From the NCBI GenBank assembly GCA_021813645.1, contig JAKAJW010000169.1, positions 1 through 5,444 of the forward strand: a stretch of 5,444 bases of DNA. The letters are read 5' to 3'. This DNA is from Pseudomonadota bacterium (lineage in GTDB: Bacteria; Pseudomonadota; Alphaproteobacteria; Rhodobacterales; Rhodobacteraceae). A program made the translations under genes and the position numbers. Below the pieces are notes generated by a model. The model had not been told where the DNA came from, did not search any database, and worked only from the letters and a program-made list of their open reading frames with translations. Of the stretch, positions 1 to 5,433 are shown one piece after another (position 1 is the first letter of the stretch; every line of letters begins with the position of its first letter).

Positions 1-21
1 ATGGGAGGAGGTGGCCAATGA
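1..21 (+). CDS. 3' end of an upstream gene (partial)
   Basis: The first reading frame of the window runs through six codons, ending Gly-Gly-Gly-Gly-Gln, to a TGA stop at 19-21. That stop overlaps the ATG of the following dehydrogenase in an ATGA arrangement, which is typical of translationally coupled genes in one operon. Only a few codons are visible, so the product cannot be named. It is also possible that this stretch is non-coding and the stop is coincidental. Confidence 0.4.
   Translation: MGGGGQ
6..12 (+). promoter_or_regulatory. Strong Shine-Dalgarno site of the SDR gene
   Basis: AGGAGGT lies five bases before the ATG at 18 and is fully complementary to the 3' end of 16S rRNA. It fixes the start codon even though the frame stays open to the left edge. 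Confidence 0.85.
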
Positions 22-773
22 GCCTGCAGGGGCAACATGCGCTGGTGACGGGTGGCGGGACGGGAATCGGGCTGGCCATCGCCCGCGCCCTGGCTGGGGC
101 GGGCGCGGCGGTGACGATCACCGGACGGCGCGCCAATGTGCTCGACGAGGCGGGCGACATCCACGGGCTGACGCCGGTGATGATGGATGTGACCGTCGAG
201 GCCTCCATCGTCAACGCGATCCAGGCCGCCTCGCGCGCCCATGGGCCGATCACCATCTGCGTCGCCAATGCCGGCATCGCCGAAGGCCGGGCGCTGCAAA
301 AGACCGAGCTTTCGTTCTGGCGCCGGATCATGCAGACCAACCTCGACGGCGCCTTCCTGACCATCCGCGAGTGCCTGCAGGGGATGCGCAACGCCCAATG
401 GGGCCGGGTGATCGCCGTCGCCTCCATTGCCGGGGTGCGAGGACTGAAGGGCGCACCGGCCTATACCGCTTCCAAACATGGGCTCGTCGGGCTGATCCGC
501 GGCCTCTCCGAGGATTACCTCGGCACCGGGATCACCTTCAACGCGCTCTGCCCAGGCTACACCGATACCGACATCGTGCTGCAAAACAGCGAAAGCATCG
601 CCCAACGCGCCGGCATCTCGCCCGAAGCCGCGCGCGAGATGATGCAGAGCGCCAACCGCCACGGCCGGCTGATCGACCCCGCCGAAGTCGCCGCCGCCGC
701 CCTCTGGCTGTGCGAACCAGGCTCGGAAAGCGTCAACGGCCAGACCATCGAGATCGCCGGCGGCCAGGCCTGA
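18..773 (+). CDS. SDR-family NAD(P)-dependent oxidoreductase
   Basis: This is a classical short-chain dehydrogenase/reductase of 251 residues, the usual family length, expected to be cytoplasmic and to interconvert a hydroxyl and a keto group using NAD(P)(H). The Rossmann motif TGxxxGxG lies at residues 11-18, the NAG motif at 84-86, a catalytic Asn at 108, Ser at 136, and the YxxxK pair at Tyr149 and Lys153, followed by Pro-Gly at 179-180. All catalytic residues are present, so it should be active. Two arginines after the second strand (GRR, 36-38) favour NADP(H), though this is inference. The C-terminal VNGQTIEIAGG segment is typical of FabG-like and 3-hydroxyacyl-CoA or 3-hydroxybutyrate dehydrogenase-like members. 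The start is fixed by a perfect AGGAGGT five bases upstream and by the position of the Rossmann motif. It probably ends an operon whose earlier genes lie outside the window. The substrate cannot be read from the sequence. Confidence 0.95.
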   Translation: MSLQGQHALVTGGGTGIGLAIARALAGAGAAVTITGRRANVLDEAGDIHGLTPVMMDVTVEASIVNAIQAASRAHGPITICVANAGIAEGRALQKTELSFWRRIMQTNLDGAFLTIRECLQGMRNAQWGRVIAVASIAGVRGLKGAPAYTASKHGLVGLIRGLSEDYLGTGITFNALCPGYTDTDIVLQNSESIAQRAGISPEAAREMMQSANRHGRLIDPAEVAAAALWLCEPGSESVNGQTIEIAGGQA

Positions 774-799
774 CATCGGCCCCGCCGCCACGACCGGCC

Positions 800-819
800 G
801 CGAGGCTGGCCGGCCTCGC
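800..819. terminator. GC-rich hairpin between convergent genes
   Basis: Seven perfect pairs (GCGAGGC with GCCTCGC) plus a T-G wobble enclose a GGCC loop in the 50-base gap where the SDR and hsp20 genes converge. The position suits a two-way transcription terminator. There is no T-run on either side, so it would have to work through the stable stem alone or with Rho. This call rests on position and pairing only. Confidence 0.4.
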
Positions 820-823
820 CCCC

Positions 824-1243
824 CTAGCCGCGCTGGATATTGACGCGCTTCGTCCCCTCGGCAGCGCTCGGCGCACGCTTGGGAATGGTGACGGTCAGCA
901 CGCCGTCCTTCAGCACGGCCTCCACCTTTGCCTCGTCGGCATCCGGCGGCAGCCGAAAACTGCGACTGAACGAGCCAAACTGGCGCTCGCTGAAATACCA
1001 GCTTTCGCCCTTTTCCTCGCGCTCCGTCTTCTTCTCGCCCGAGACGATCACGACCCCATCCTCTACCGACAGATGGATGTCCTCATCCGCCACGCCGGGA
1101 AGCTCGAGCGCGATCCGATAGGCGCTGTCATTCACCGAGGCTTCCGACGCCGGCGCGACCCATTCGGCGATCCGGGCACCGAAATTGCGGAAGGGCTCCT
1201 GCAGCGAAGGCCAGAACCCGCTGGTGTGGGATTTCTCGACCAT
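824..1243 (-). CDS. Small heat-shock protein, Hsp20/alpha-crystallin family
   Basis: The product is a 139-residue cytoplasmic, ATP-independent holdase chaperone that would bind unfolding proteins during heat or other stress and keep them soluble for refolding by DnaK or ClpB. The alpha-crystallin domain spans about residues 38-122. Visible landmarks are ELPGVADEDI (47-56), the VxVSGE-like strand (IVSGEKK, 66-72), GSFSRSFRLP (90-99) and the family signature GVLTVTIPK (114-122). A V-N-I triplet at 134-136 fits the C-terminal I/V-x-I motif used to dock neighbouring subunits in the oligomer. The N-terminal arm is rich in Trp and Phe, as usual. The start is fixed by AAGGAGG five bases upstream. 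The gene stands alone, convergent to the SDR gene and divergent from the kinase operon. Its leader may fold over the ribosome-binding site. The family assignment is secure; the subclass is not. Confidence 0.96.
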   Translation of the reverse strand: MVEKSHTSGFWPSLQEPFRNFGARIAEWVAPASEASVNDSAYRIALELPGVADEDIHLSVEDGVVIVSGEKKTEREEKGESWYFSERQFGSFSRSFRLPPDADEAKVEAVLKDGVLTVTIPKRAPSAAEGTKRVNIQRG

Positions 1244-1245
1244 TT

Positions 1246-1275
1246 GATCCTCCTTGCCAACATCCGCAGGAAATC
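1246..1275 (-). promoter_or_regulatory. Candidate RNA thermometer hairpin in the hsp20 leader
   Basis: In the transcript, GAUUUCCU (from 1275) can pair with AGGAGG-A-UC (ending at 1246), leaving one bulged A. The pairs are G-C, A-U, two U-G wobbles, U-A, C-G, C-G and U-A. A further G-C and C-G pair can close the loop if one more A bulges. This buries almost the whole Shine-Dalgarno sequence (1249-1255) in an imperfect, wobble-containing stem. That is the design of ROSE and fourU thermometers, which are common before alphaproteobacterial hsp20 genes. The canonical ROSE UYGCU motif is not seen exactly. The fold was worked out by eye, with no energy calculation. Confidence 0.4.
1249..1255 (-). 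promoter_or_regulatory. Shine-Dalgarno site of hsp20
   Basis: AAGGAGG on the minus strand lies five bases before the ATG at 1243. It is near-perfect, so the gene should be translated strongly whenever the site is free. It decides the hsp20 start codon. Confidence 0.8.
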
Positions 1276-1280
1276 TCGCG

Positions 1281-1302
1281 CATCGCGTGAGTCGCCGCGA
1301 TG
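1281..1302. repeat. Inverted repeat in the hsp20/kinase divergent spacer
   Basis: CATCGCG (1281-1287) and CGCGATG (1296-1302) are perfect 7-base inverted arms around an 8-base spacer. In the hsp20 leader they would form a second hairpin upstream of the one covering the ribosome-binding site. As DNA they could be an operator between the divergent genes. The sequence does not decide between these, and chance is possible at this GC content. Confidence 0.4.
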
Positions 1303-1318
1303 ACCTGCGTCAAGCCGG

Positions 1319-1347
1319 TTGCCCCATGGGCACCGGGCCACTAAAGC
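1319..1347 (+). promoter_or_regulatory. Weak sigma-70-like promoter for the kinase-dtd operon
   Basis: TTGCCC (1319-1324) and TAAAGC (1342-1347) are separated by 17 bases and lie just upstream of the kinase ribosome-binding site. Each hexamer only partly matches consensus. On the opposite strand a TTGACG (-35-like, 1313 to 1308) points toward hsp20 but lacks a convincing -10. Both are tentative. Confidence 0.22.
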
Positions 1348-1373
1348 AGGACAGAAGCGATACGGAGGCCCCG

Positions 1374-2297
1374 ATGATCCTGTGCTGCGGCGAAGCGCTG
1401 ATCGACATGTTGCCCCGCCAGAGCACCTCGGGCGAGCCGTGCTTCGCCCCCTATGCCGGCGGCGCCGTCTTCAATACCGCGATCGCCCTCGGTCGCCTCG
1501 GCGCGCCGGCGGGCTACTTTTCGGGCCTGTCCACCGACCTCTTCGGTAAGGTGCTGGAAGAGACGCTGGCCGCCGCGAAGGTCGACATGAGTCTCGCCGT
1601 CCGCTCCGCCCGGCCGACGACGCTGGCCTTCGTCACCCTGAGAAACGGCCAGGCGAGCTATGCCTTCTACGACGAAAACACCGCCGCACGAATGCTTTCG
1701 GCTGAAGACCTGCCGGCGCTGCCGGCGACGGTGCAGGCGCTCTACCTCGGTTCGATCAGCCTGGTGAAAGACCCCGCCGCCTCGGCCTACGAGGCGCTCG
1801 CGGACCGCGAGGCGGATCGCCGGGTCATCATGTTCGATCCCAACATCCGCGCGGGCTTCGTCACCGACGAGGCGGGCTATCGCGCCCGGCTCGCCCGGAT
1901 GCTGGCGCGGGCCGATATCGTGAAGATGTCGGACGAGGATCTGACCTGGATCGAAGGCGCGGGCGAGACGGCAACCTTGGCGCGCGGCCTGCTCAAACGC
2001 GGGCCGAAGATCGTCTGCATCACCGAAGGCAGCCAGGGCGCCAGGGCGTTCAGCGCGACTGCGGAGGTATTCGTGCCGGCGCTGAAGGTGGAGGTCGCCG
2101 ACACTGTGGGCGCCGGCGATACGTTCAACGCAGCCATCCTCGCCTCGCTCCACCGCCAGGGAAGACTGTCCAAGCGCGCGCTGGCGACGGCCGACCGGGA
2201 CATGCTGGAGGCCGCGCTGACGCTAGGGGTACGGGCCGCGGCGGTCACCGTCAGCCGTCCCGGCGCCAACCCGCCCTGGGCGCACGAGCTGGCCTGA
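1374..2297 (+). CDS. PfkB-family carbohydrate kinase, probable fructokinase
   Basis: The product is a 307-residue ribokinase/PfkB-fold sugar kinase, expected to use ATP in the cytoplasm; fructose to fructose-6-phosphate is the likeliest reaction. Sequence landmarks are an N-terminal CCGEALIDMLP strand (4-14) with the substrate-binding Asp at 11, the first family signature around GGAVFNTAIALGRLG (29-43), and DPNIR (155-159). The second family signature, DTVGAGD (243-249), forms the anion hole, with Asp249 as catalytic base. Length is normal and nothing is missing. The start at 1374 is preferred over an upstream in-frame start at 1254 because GGAGG (1364-1368) sits five bases before it and the conserved first strand begins at once. 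The stop overlaps the next start (TGATG), coupling it to dtd. The whole protein looks like the fructokinase annotated in Rhodobacter relatives, but other hexoses or ketoses cannot be excluded. Confidence 0.92.
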   Translation: MILCCGEALIDMLPRQSTSGEPCFAPYAGGAVFNTAIALGRLGAPAGYFSGLSTDLFGKVLEETLAAAKVDMSLAVRSARPTTLAFVTLRNGQASYAFYDENTAARMLSAEDLPALPATVQALYLGSISLVKDPAASAYEALADREADRRVIMFDPNIRAGFVTDEAGYRARLARMLARADIVKMSDEDLTWIEGAGETATLARGLLKRGPKIVCITEGSQGARAFSATAEVFVPALKVEVADTVGAGDTFNAAILASLHRQGRLSKRALATADRDMLEAALTLGVRAAAVTVSRPGANPPWAHELA

Positions 2298-2734
2298 TGC
2301 GGGCGTTGTTGCAACGGGTGTCCCGCGCCGCGGTGACGGTCGAGGGCCGGACGGTGGGCGAAATCGGTGCGGGGCTGCTGATCCTGGTCTGCGCCATGCA
2401 GGGCGATGACGACGACAAGCCCACCGCGCTGGCCACCAAGATCGCCAAGCTGCGCATCTTCCGCGACGACGCCGGCAAGATGAACCTGAGCCTGCGCGAC
2501 ACTGGCGGGGCGGCGCTGGTGGTGAGCCAGTTCACCCTGGCCGCCGACACCGCGCGCGGCAACCGGCCGGGCTTCTCGACGGCGGCAGCGCCGGAGGAGG
2601 GACGCCGGCTTTACGAGGCCTTCGCCGCCGCGATGCGGAACGAGGGCATCCCCGTCGCCACCGGCGAATTCGGAGCCGACATGGATGTGAGCCTGGTCAA
2701 CCAGGGTCCGGTGACGATCTGGCTCGACATCTGA
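2297..2734 (+). CDS. dtd: D-aminoacyl-tRNA deacylase
   Basis: DTD hydrolyses D-amino acids, and glycine mischarged on tRNA-Ala, from tRNA, so keeping translation limited to L-amino acids. At 145 residues it has the standard length for this homodimeric cytoplasmic enzyme. The diagnostic features are the MRALLQRVSRAAVTV N-terminus, the SQFT motif at 77-80, GNRPGF (88-93), and the C-terminal NQGPVTIWLD segment (135-144). The Gly137-Pro138 pair in that segment is the Gly-cisPro element that excludes L-aminoacyl substrates. The start shares one base with the kinase stop (TGATG) and has no strong ribosome-binding site of its own, so translation probably depends on ribosomes arriving from the kinase gene. 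A sugar kinase and a tRNA proofreading enzyme have no evident common pathway, so the pairing is probably only transcriptional. Confidence 0.97.
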   Translation: MRALLQRVSRAAVTVEGRTVGEIGAGLLILVCAMQGDDDDKPTALATKIAKLRIFRDDAGKMNLSLRDTGGAALVVSQFTLAADTARGNRPGFSTAAAPEEGRRLYEAFAAAMRNEGIPVATGEFGADMDVSLVNQGPVTIWLDI

Positions 2735-2746
2735 GCTGGCCAAACC

Positions 2747-2791
2747 GGGGCGCGGAATTCCGCGGCTGCGGCAGCGCGGCCCCTTGTCTTT
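2747..2791 (+). terminator. Possible terminator of the kinase-dtd operon
   Basis: Just after dtd, GGGGCGCG (2747-2754) can pair with a GCGCGGCCCC segment (about 2775-2783), giving eight G-C pairs with one bulged G. A T-rich tail, TTGTCTTT (2784-2791), follows. Position and tail fit an intrinsic terminator. The loop is long (about 20 bases) and competes with a shorter palindrome at 2751-2764, so this is tentative. Confidence 0.4.
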
Positions 2792-2863
2792 CCGGCGTTC
2801 CGCAGTATGCCCGAAAAGACACGCCGGGGCCCAGTGCCGAGCCGCTGTGGCCGCAGCAAGGCG

Positions 2864-2891
2864 TGTCAGGCCGTCGTCAGCCGGCCGTCAG
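2864..2891 (+). promoter_or_regulatory. Three 11-base-phased GTCAG repeats: likely response-regulator box
   Basis: GTCAG occurs at 2865, 2876 and 2887, each exactly 11 bases from the last. The hexamers are TGTCAG, CGTCAG and CGTCAG, with 5-base spacers. Direct hexamer repeats with an 11-base period, one helical turn, are the classic binding site of OmpR/PhoP-type regulators. The box lies 25 bases before the operon encoding such a regulator, so autoregulation is the simple reading. A -10 hexamer downstream is not convincing (CCAATC near 2902-2907 is the best guess). A near-identical copy lies at 5255-5271. Confidence 0.65.
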
Positions 2892-2916
2892 GGGGGTGCT
2901 GCCAATCACGAGGCTC

Positions 2917-3225
2917 ATGAGATCCGCCGCTCCGCTTCTGCTCTCCTGCATTCTTCTGCTGCCTGCATCGATCGTGCGGGCCGACAGCGACGATCAGGAC
3001 CGCGCCCGCGAGGCCTATGAGCATCACCAGATCCTCTCGCTCGCCACCATTCTCAAGGCAGTCGAGAAGCGCTACGGCAGGAATGTGGTGAACATCGAAT
3101 ATGAGGAACACGGCGACCGACCGGTCTACGAGTTCGAGATCATCAACGCCTCCGGCCAGGTGATCGAGGTCGTCGTCGACGCCAAGACCGGCCGAAGCGA
3201 AGGCCCGGAAGGGGAGAAGGACTGA
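2917..3225 (+). CDS. Small exported PepSY-domain protein
   Basis: This predicted periplasmic protein of 102 residues has a basic start, a hydrophobic core (about 4-19) and a likely signal-peptidase site after Val-Arg-Ala (20-22). The mature part of about 80 residues is a single PepSY domain: a helix around ILSLATILKAVEKRYG (39-54), then strands ending in YEFEIINASGQVIEVVVDAKTG (71-92). PepSY domains are thought to bind or inhibit peptidases or to act as periplasmic sensing or inhibitory modules. The tail is acidic and charged (EGPEGEKD). The start at 2917 is chosen over an in-frame GTG at 2863 because it gives a clean signal peptide and leaves the repeat box outside the gene. Its ribosome-binding site (GAGG, 2910-2913) is weak and close. 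The stop overlaps the regulator start (TGATG). Its place before a two-component pair suggests it is the sensor's periplasmic partner, which is inference. Confidence 0.88.
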   Translation: MRSAAPLLLSCILLLPASIVRADSDDQDRAREAYEHHQILSLATILKAVEKRYGRNVVNIEYEEHGDRPVYEFEIINASGQVIEVVVDAKTGRSEGPEGEKD

Positions 3226-3890
3226 TGCGTGTTCTGGCGGTCGAAGACGATCCCCGCATCGCGGCCGATCTGAGCGCGGCACTGAAGAAGGCGGGCTTTC
3301 TGGTCGAGACCTGCGGTGACGGCGAAGAAGCCTGGTTCCGCGGCGACACCGAAGCCTACGACCTGATCGTGCTCGACCTCGGCCTGCCGAAGCTCGACGG
3401 GCTGACCGTGCTCAAGCGCTGGCGCGCGGGCGGCTGCCAGGTGCCGGTACTGATCCTGACCGCGCGCGGCGCCTGGACAGAGCGCGTCTCGGGCATCGAC
3501 GCCGGGGCCGACGACTACCTGCCGAAGCCGTTTCGCATGGAGGAACTGGTCGCCCGCGCCCGTGCTTTGATCCGCCGCTCGGCCGGACGCGGCACGCCGG
3601 TCGAGGCGCATGGACGGCTGACGCTGGAGCCGGCGAAGATGGAAGTGTCGGTGGGGGGCAAGCCGGTCGCGGTCTCCGCGCTCGAATATCGGCTGCTGTC
3701 CTACCTCATGCTGCATCGCGACCGTGTGCTGCCGCCCGTCGAGATCCTCGAGCATCTCTATGGTGACGAGGATTCGCGCGAGGCCAATGCGCTCGAGGCT
3801 TTGGTGGCCCGGCTGCGCCGCAAGCTCGGCCCCGGGGTGATCGGCACCCGGCGCGGCTTCGGCTATTTCCTGGAAGGCGGCGCCGGGTGA
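3225..3890 (+). CDS. OmpR/PhoP-family response regulator
   Basis: The product is a DNA-binding transcription factor of 221 residues, the usual length. The receiver domain (1-116) has the acidic pocket Glu7-Asp8-Asp9, phospho-acceptor Asp51 in VLDLGLPKLDG, Thr79 in LILTAR, and Lys101 in DYLPKPF; all key residues are present. The winged-helix domain (about 126-218) contains the typical LEYRLLSYLMLHRDRVLP stretch (153-170) and ends in the TRRGFGYFLE wing (208-217). The nearest named relatives by feel are PhoP, QseB and FeuP. A purine-rich GGGGAGAAGG just before the ATG gives a good ribosome-binding site. The gene shares one base with the PepSY stop and its own stop overlaps the kinase start by four bases. 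Its probable DNA targets are the 11-base-phased GTCAG boxes at both ends of the operon. The regulon is unknown. Confidence 0.95.
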   Translation: MRVLAVEDDPRIAADLSAALKKAGFLVETCGDGEEAWFRGDTEAYDLIVLDLGLPKLDGLTVLKRWRAGGCQVPVLILTARGAWTERVSGIDAGADDYLPKPFRMEELVARARALIRRSAGRGTPVEAHGRLTLEPAKMEVSVGGKPVAVSALEYRLLSYLMLHRDRVLPPVEILEHLYGDEDSREANALEALVARLRRKLGPGVIGTRRGFGYFLEGGAG

Positions 3891-5251
3891 GGCGCTGGTC
3901 GCTGCATCTGCGCCTGTTCGCGGCGGGCGCGGCTTCGGTGATCGTGGCGCTGGTCTTGGCTGCGATGGGTCTGTCGCTTCTGTTCAACGCGCATGTCGAG
4001 CGCCGGGCGGTCGCCGATCTGTCGTTGCAACTCGATCAGGTCTTGGCCGGGCTGAACTTGAACGCCCAAGGCCAGCTTACCCTGCCCGTCCCGCCCGGCG
4101 ACCCGCGCTTCCAGCGGCCGCTCGGGGGGCTCTACTGGCAGGTGAACTGGCGGGGCACAGTGCTGCGCTCGCGCTCGCTCTGGGACTATACGATCCCCCT
4201 GCCGCAGCAGGACGAGGTTGGCGGCGCGATCCACCTGCACGATCTGCCTGGGCCGGGAGGAGGCCGGCTGCTGACCGTCGAACGCCATGTGCTGTTGCCG
4301 GCGCGGCTCGGTGGCGGGCCGGTCCTGGTCGCGGTGGCAATGGACCGCGCCGATCTTGTTGCCGAGGGGCGCAGCTTCGTGAAGGACATGGTGCCCTATC
4401 TCGCCCTGCTTGCGGTTTTCCTGATCGCGGCGGGTTGGCTTCAGGTGGCGGTCGGTCTGCGTCCGCTCGCCACCGTGGGCGCCCGGGTCGCGGCGATCCG
4501 CTCCGGGCAGTCGAGCCGGCTCGGCGAGGATTTTCCCGCCGAAGTCCGGCCCCTCGCCGGCGAGGTCGACCAACTGATCGCAGCCCGCGAGGCCGATGTG
4601 TTGAAGGCCCGGACCCGGGCAGGCGACTTGGCGCATGGCCTGAAGACGCCGTTGCAGGCGCTTTACGGCGAAGCCGGGCGGCTGCGCGAGGCCGGGGCAG
4701 AAGAGGCTGCGGTGGCGATCGAGCAAATCGCCGATGCGATGCATGCCCATGTCGACCGCGAGCTGACCCGCGCGCGGATCGCGGCGAGCGCGCCCGCGGC
4801 GAATTGTTCGCTGTCGCGCGTGGTCGAGCGGGTGCTCGCGGTGGTGCGGCGCACGCCCGAGGGCCAAAGGATCGCCTGGGCGGTGACGGTGCCGGAGGGA
4901 GTCTCGGCCAGGATCGACGCCGACGACCTGACGGAAGCCTTCGGCGCCCTGGCCGAAAACGCCGCCCGCCACGCCAAATCGCGGGTAGAGGTGACCGCGC
5001 AACGCGCCACCGACGGGATCGCCCTGATGATCGCCGACGACGGGCCGGGCATCCCGCCCGACCGGCTGGACGCGCTTCTGGCGCGGGGGGCACGGCTCGA
5101 TCTCAGCGCGCCGGGCCACGGCCTTGGGCTCTCCATCGCTTCCGAGATCCTGGCCGCGGCGGGCGGCGGCCTGACCCTGCAAAACCGCAAGCCGGGCCCC
5201 GGGCTCGCCGCGATTCTCAGCCTGCCGGAAGCGGTTGTGGGACGCGTCTGA
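3887..5251 (+). CDS. PhoQ-like membrane sensor histidine kinase
   Basis: This inner-membrane kinase of 454 residues would phosphorylate the adjacent regulator. Transmembrane helix 1 is about residues 11-33 and helix 2 about 168-190. Between them lies a periplasmic sensor of about 130 residues with a GLYWQVNWRGTVLRSRSLWD segment (81-100), typical of PhoQ/FeuQ-like sensors. A HAMP-like linker follows (about 190-240). The H-box is DLAHGLKTPL with phospho-acceptor His250. The ATPase domain has the N-box ENAARHA (357-363), the G1 box DDGPGIP (384-390) and the G2 box GHGLGL (410-415), so it is complete. The start is GTG at 3887, overlapping the regulator stop (GTGA), with GGAAGG (3872-3877) upstream. 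DLxHxLKTPL around the histidine is the PhoQ-class form. The stimulus is unknown; the PepSY protein is the obvious candidate modulator. Confidence 0.95.
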   Translation: MRRWSLHLRLFAAGAASVIVALVLAAMGLSLLFNAHVERRAVADLSLQLDQVLAGLNLNAQGQLTLPVPPGDPRFQRPLGGLYWQVNWRGTVLRSRSLWDYTIPLPQQDEVGGAIHLHDLPGPGGGRLLTVERHVLLPARLGGGPVLVAVAMDRADLVAEGRSFVKDMVPYLALLAVFLIAAGWLQVAVGLRPLATVGARVAAIRSGQSSRLGEDFPAEVRPLAGEVDQLIAAREADVLKARTRAGDLAHGLKTPLQALYGEAGRLREAGAEEAAVAIEQIADAMHAHVDRELTRARIAASAPAANCSLSRVVERVLAVVRRTPEGQRIAWAVTVPEGVSARIDADDLTEAFGALAENAARHAKSRVEVTAQRATDGIALMIADDGPGIPPDRLDALLARGARLDLSAPGHGLGLSIASEILAAAGGGLTLQNRKPGPGLAAILSLPEAVVGRV

Positions 5252-5254
5252 GCC

Positions 5255-5271
5255 TGTCAGGCTGGCGTCAG
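5255..5271 (+). promoter_or_regulatory. Second GTCAG-N6-GTCAG regulator box
   Basis: GTCAG at 5256 and 5267 are again 11 bases apart. The 17 bases TGTCAGGCTGGCGTCAG match 2864-2880 at 15 positions, differing only at the ninth and eleventh. The box begins four bases after the kinase stop, in non-coding DNA, and points toward whatever gene follows. The third repeat of the first box is absent here. The same regulator probably binds both sites. Confidence 0.6.
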
Positions 5272-5279
5272 TATGACCG

Positions 5280-5285
5280 GATAAG
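5280..5285 (+). promoter_or_regulatory. -10-like hexamer after the second box
   Basis: GATAAG matches four of six bases of the TATAAT consensus and begins nine bases after the last GTCAG ends. The box would then cover the -35 region, the usual layout for promoters activated by PhoP-type regulators. It is an AT-rich island in very GC-rich DNA. Evidence is positional only. Confidence 0.35.
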
Positions 5286-5340
5286 AGTGCCAGCAGGCGT
5301 CCCGACGCGCCTGATCCCGACGATCCAAGCCGAGGGATCC

Positions 5341-5378
5341 GGCCCGCAGTTCCACTCCCAGGCCCGGAGCTGCGGGCC
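5341..5378 (+). repeat. Long stem-loop downstream of the kinase
   Basis: GGCCCGCAG (5341-5349) and CTGCGGGCC (5370-5378) pair perfectly over nine bases. The pairing continues inward with T-G, T-A, C-G and C-G to make 13 pairs around a 12-base loop. No T-run follows. It may terminate the signalling operon, stabilise its 3' end, or, if the promoter at 5255-5285 is real, form a structured leader of the next gene. A smaller hairpin (CAGGCG with CGCCTG) lies at 5294-5313. Confidence 0.5.
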
Positions 5379-5433
5379 CCACCTGCCCGGCACGCGGGGT
5401 CAGATGGGGCATGCGGCCTTCGCCTTCAGCGAC

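Noticed and set aside
11..1303. A 430-codon open frame running through the SDR gene and antisense to hsp20.
   Set aside because: It is a shadow frame kept open by high GC. Its translation is Arg/Pro/Gly-rich low-complexity with no family motifs, and both genes it overlaps have full catalytic or family signatures.
2751..2764. CGCGGAATTCCGCG, a perfect 14-base palindrome after dtd.
   Set aside because: A short self-complementary stretch is unremarkable in this GC context, and it can be part of the possible terminator. There is no second copy or linked gene to support an operator.
2785..2821. TGTCTTT and AAAGACA inverted arms, with CCGGCG and CGCCGG beside them.
   Set aside because: The two pairs of blocks occur in the same order on both sides rather than mirrored, so they cannot form one continuous stem. 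A 7-pair stem with a 23-base loop alone is weak.
2938..2949. Possible lipobox (LLSC, Cys at residue 11) in the PepSY protein.
   Set aside because: The cysteine is too close to the N-terminus, inside the hydrophobic core, for a normal lipoprotein signal. The later Val-Arg-Ala cleavage site fits better.
3863..5182. A 439-codon open frame on the minus strand opposite the histidine kinase.
   Set aside because: It lies entirely antisense to a kinase with every conserved box and shows only Arg/Gln/Pro-rich sequence. Long antisense frames are expected at this GC content.
5257..5412. A 51-codon minus-strand frame in the tail after the kinase.
   Set aside because: It has no ribosome-binding site, domain or signal peptide, and it runs through the regulator box and the hairpins.
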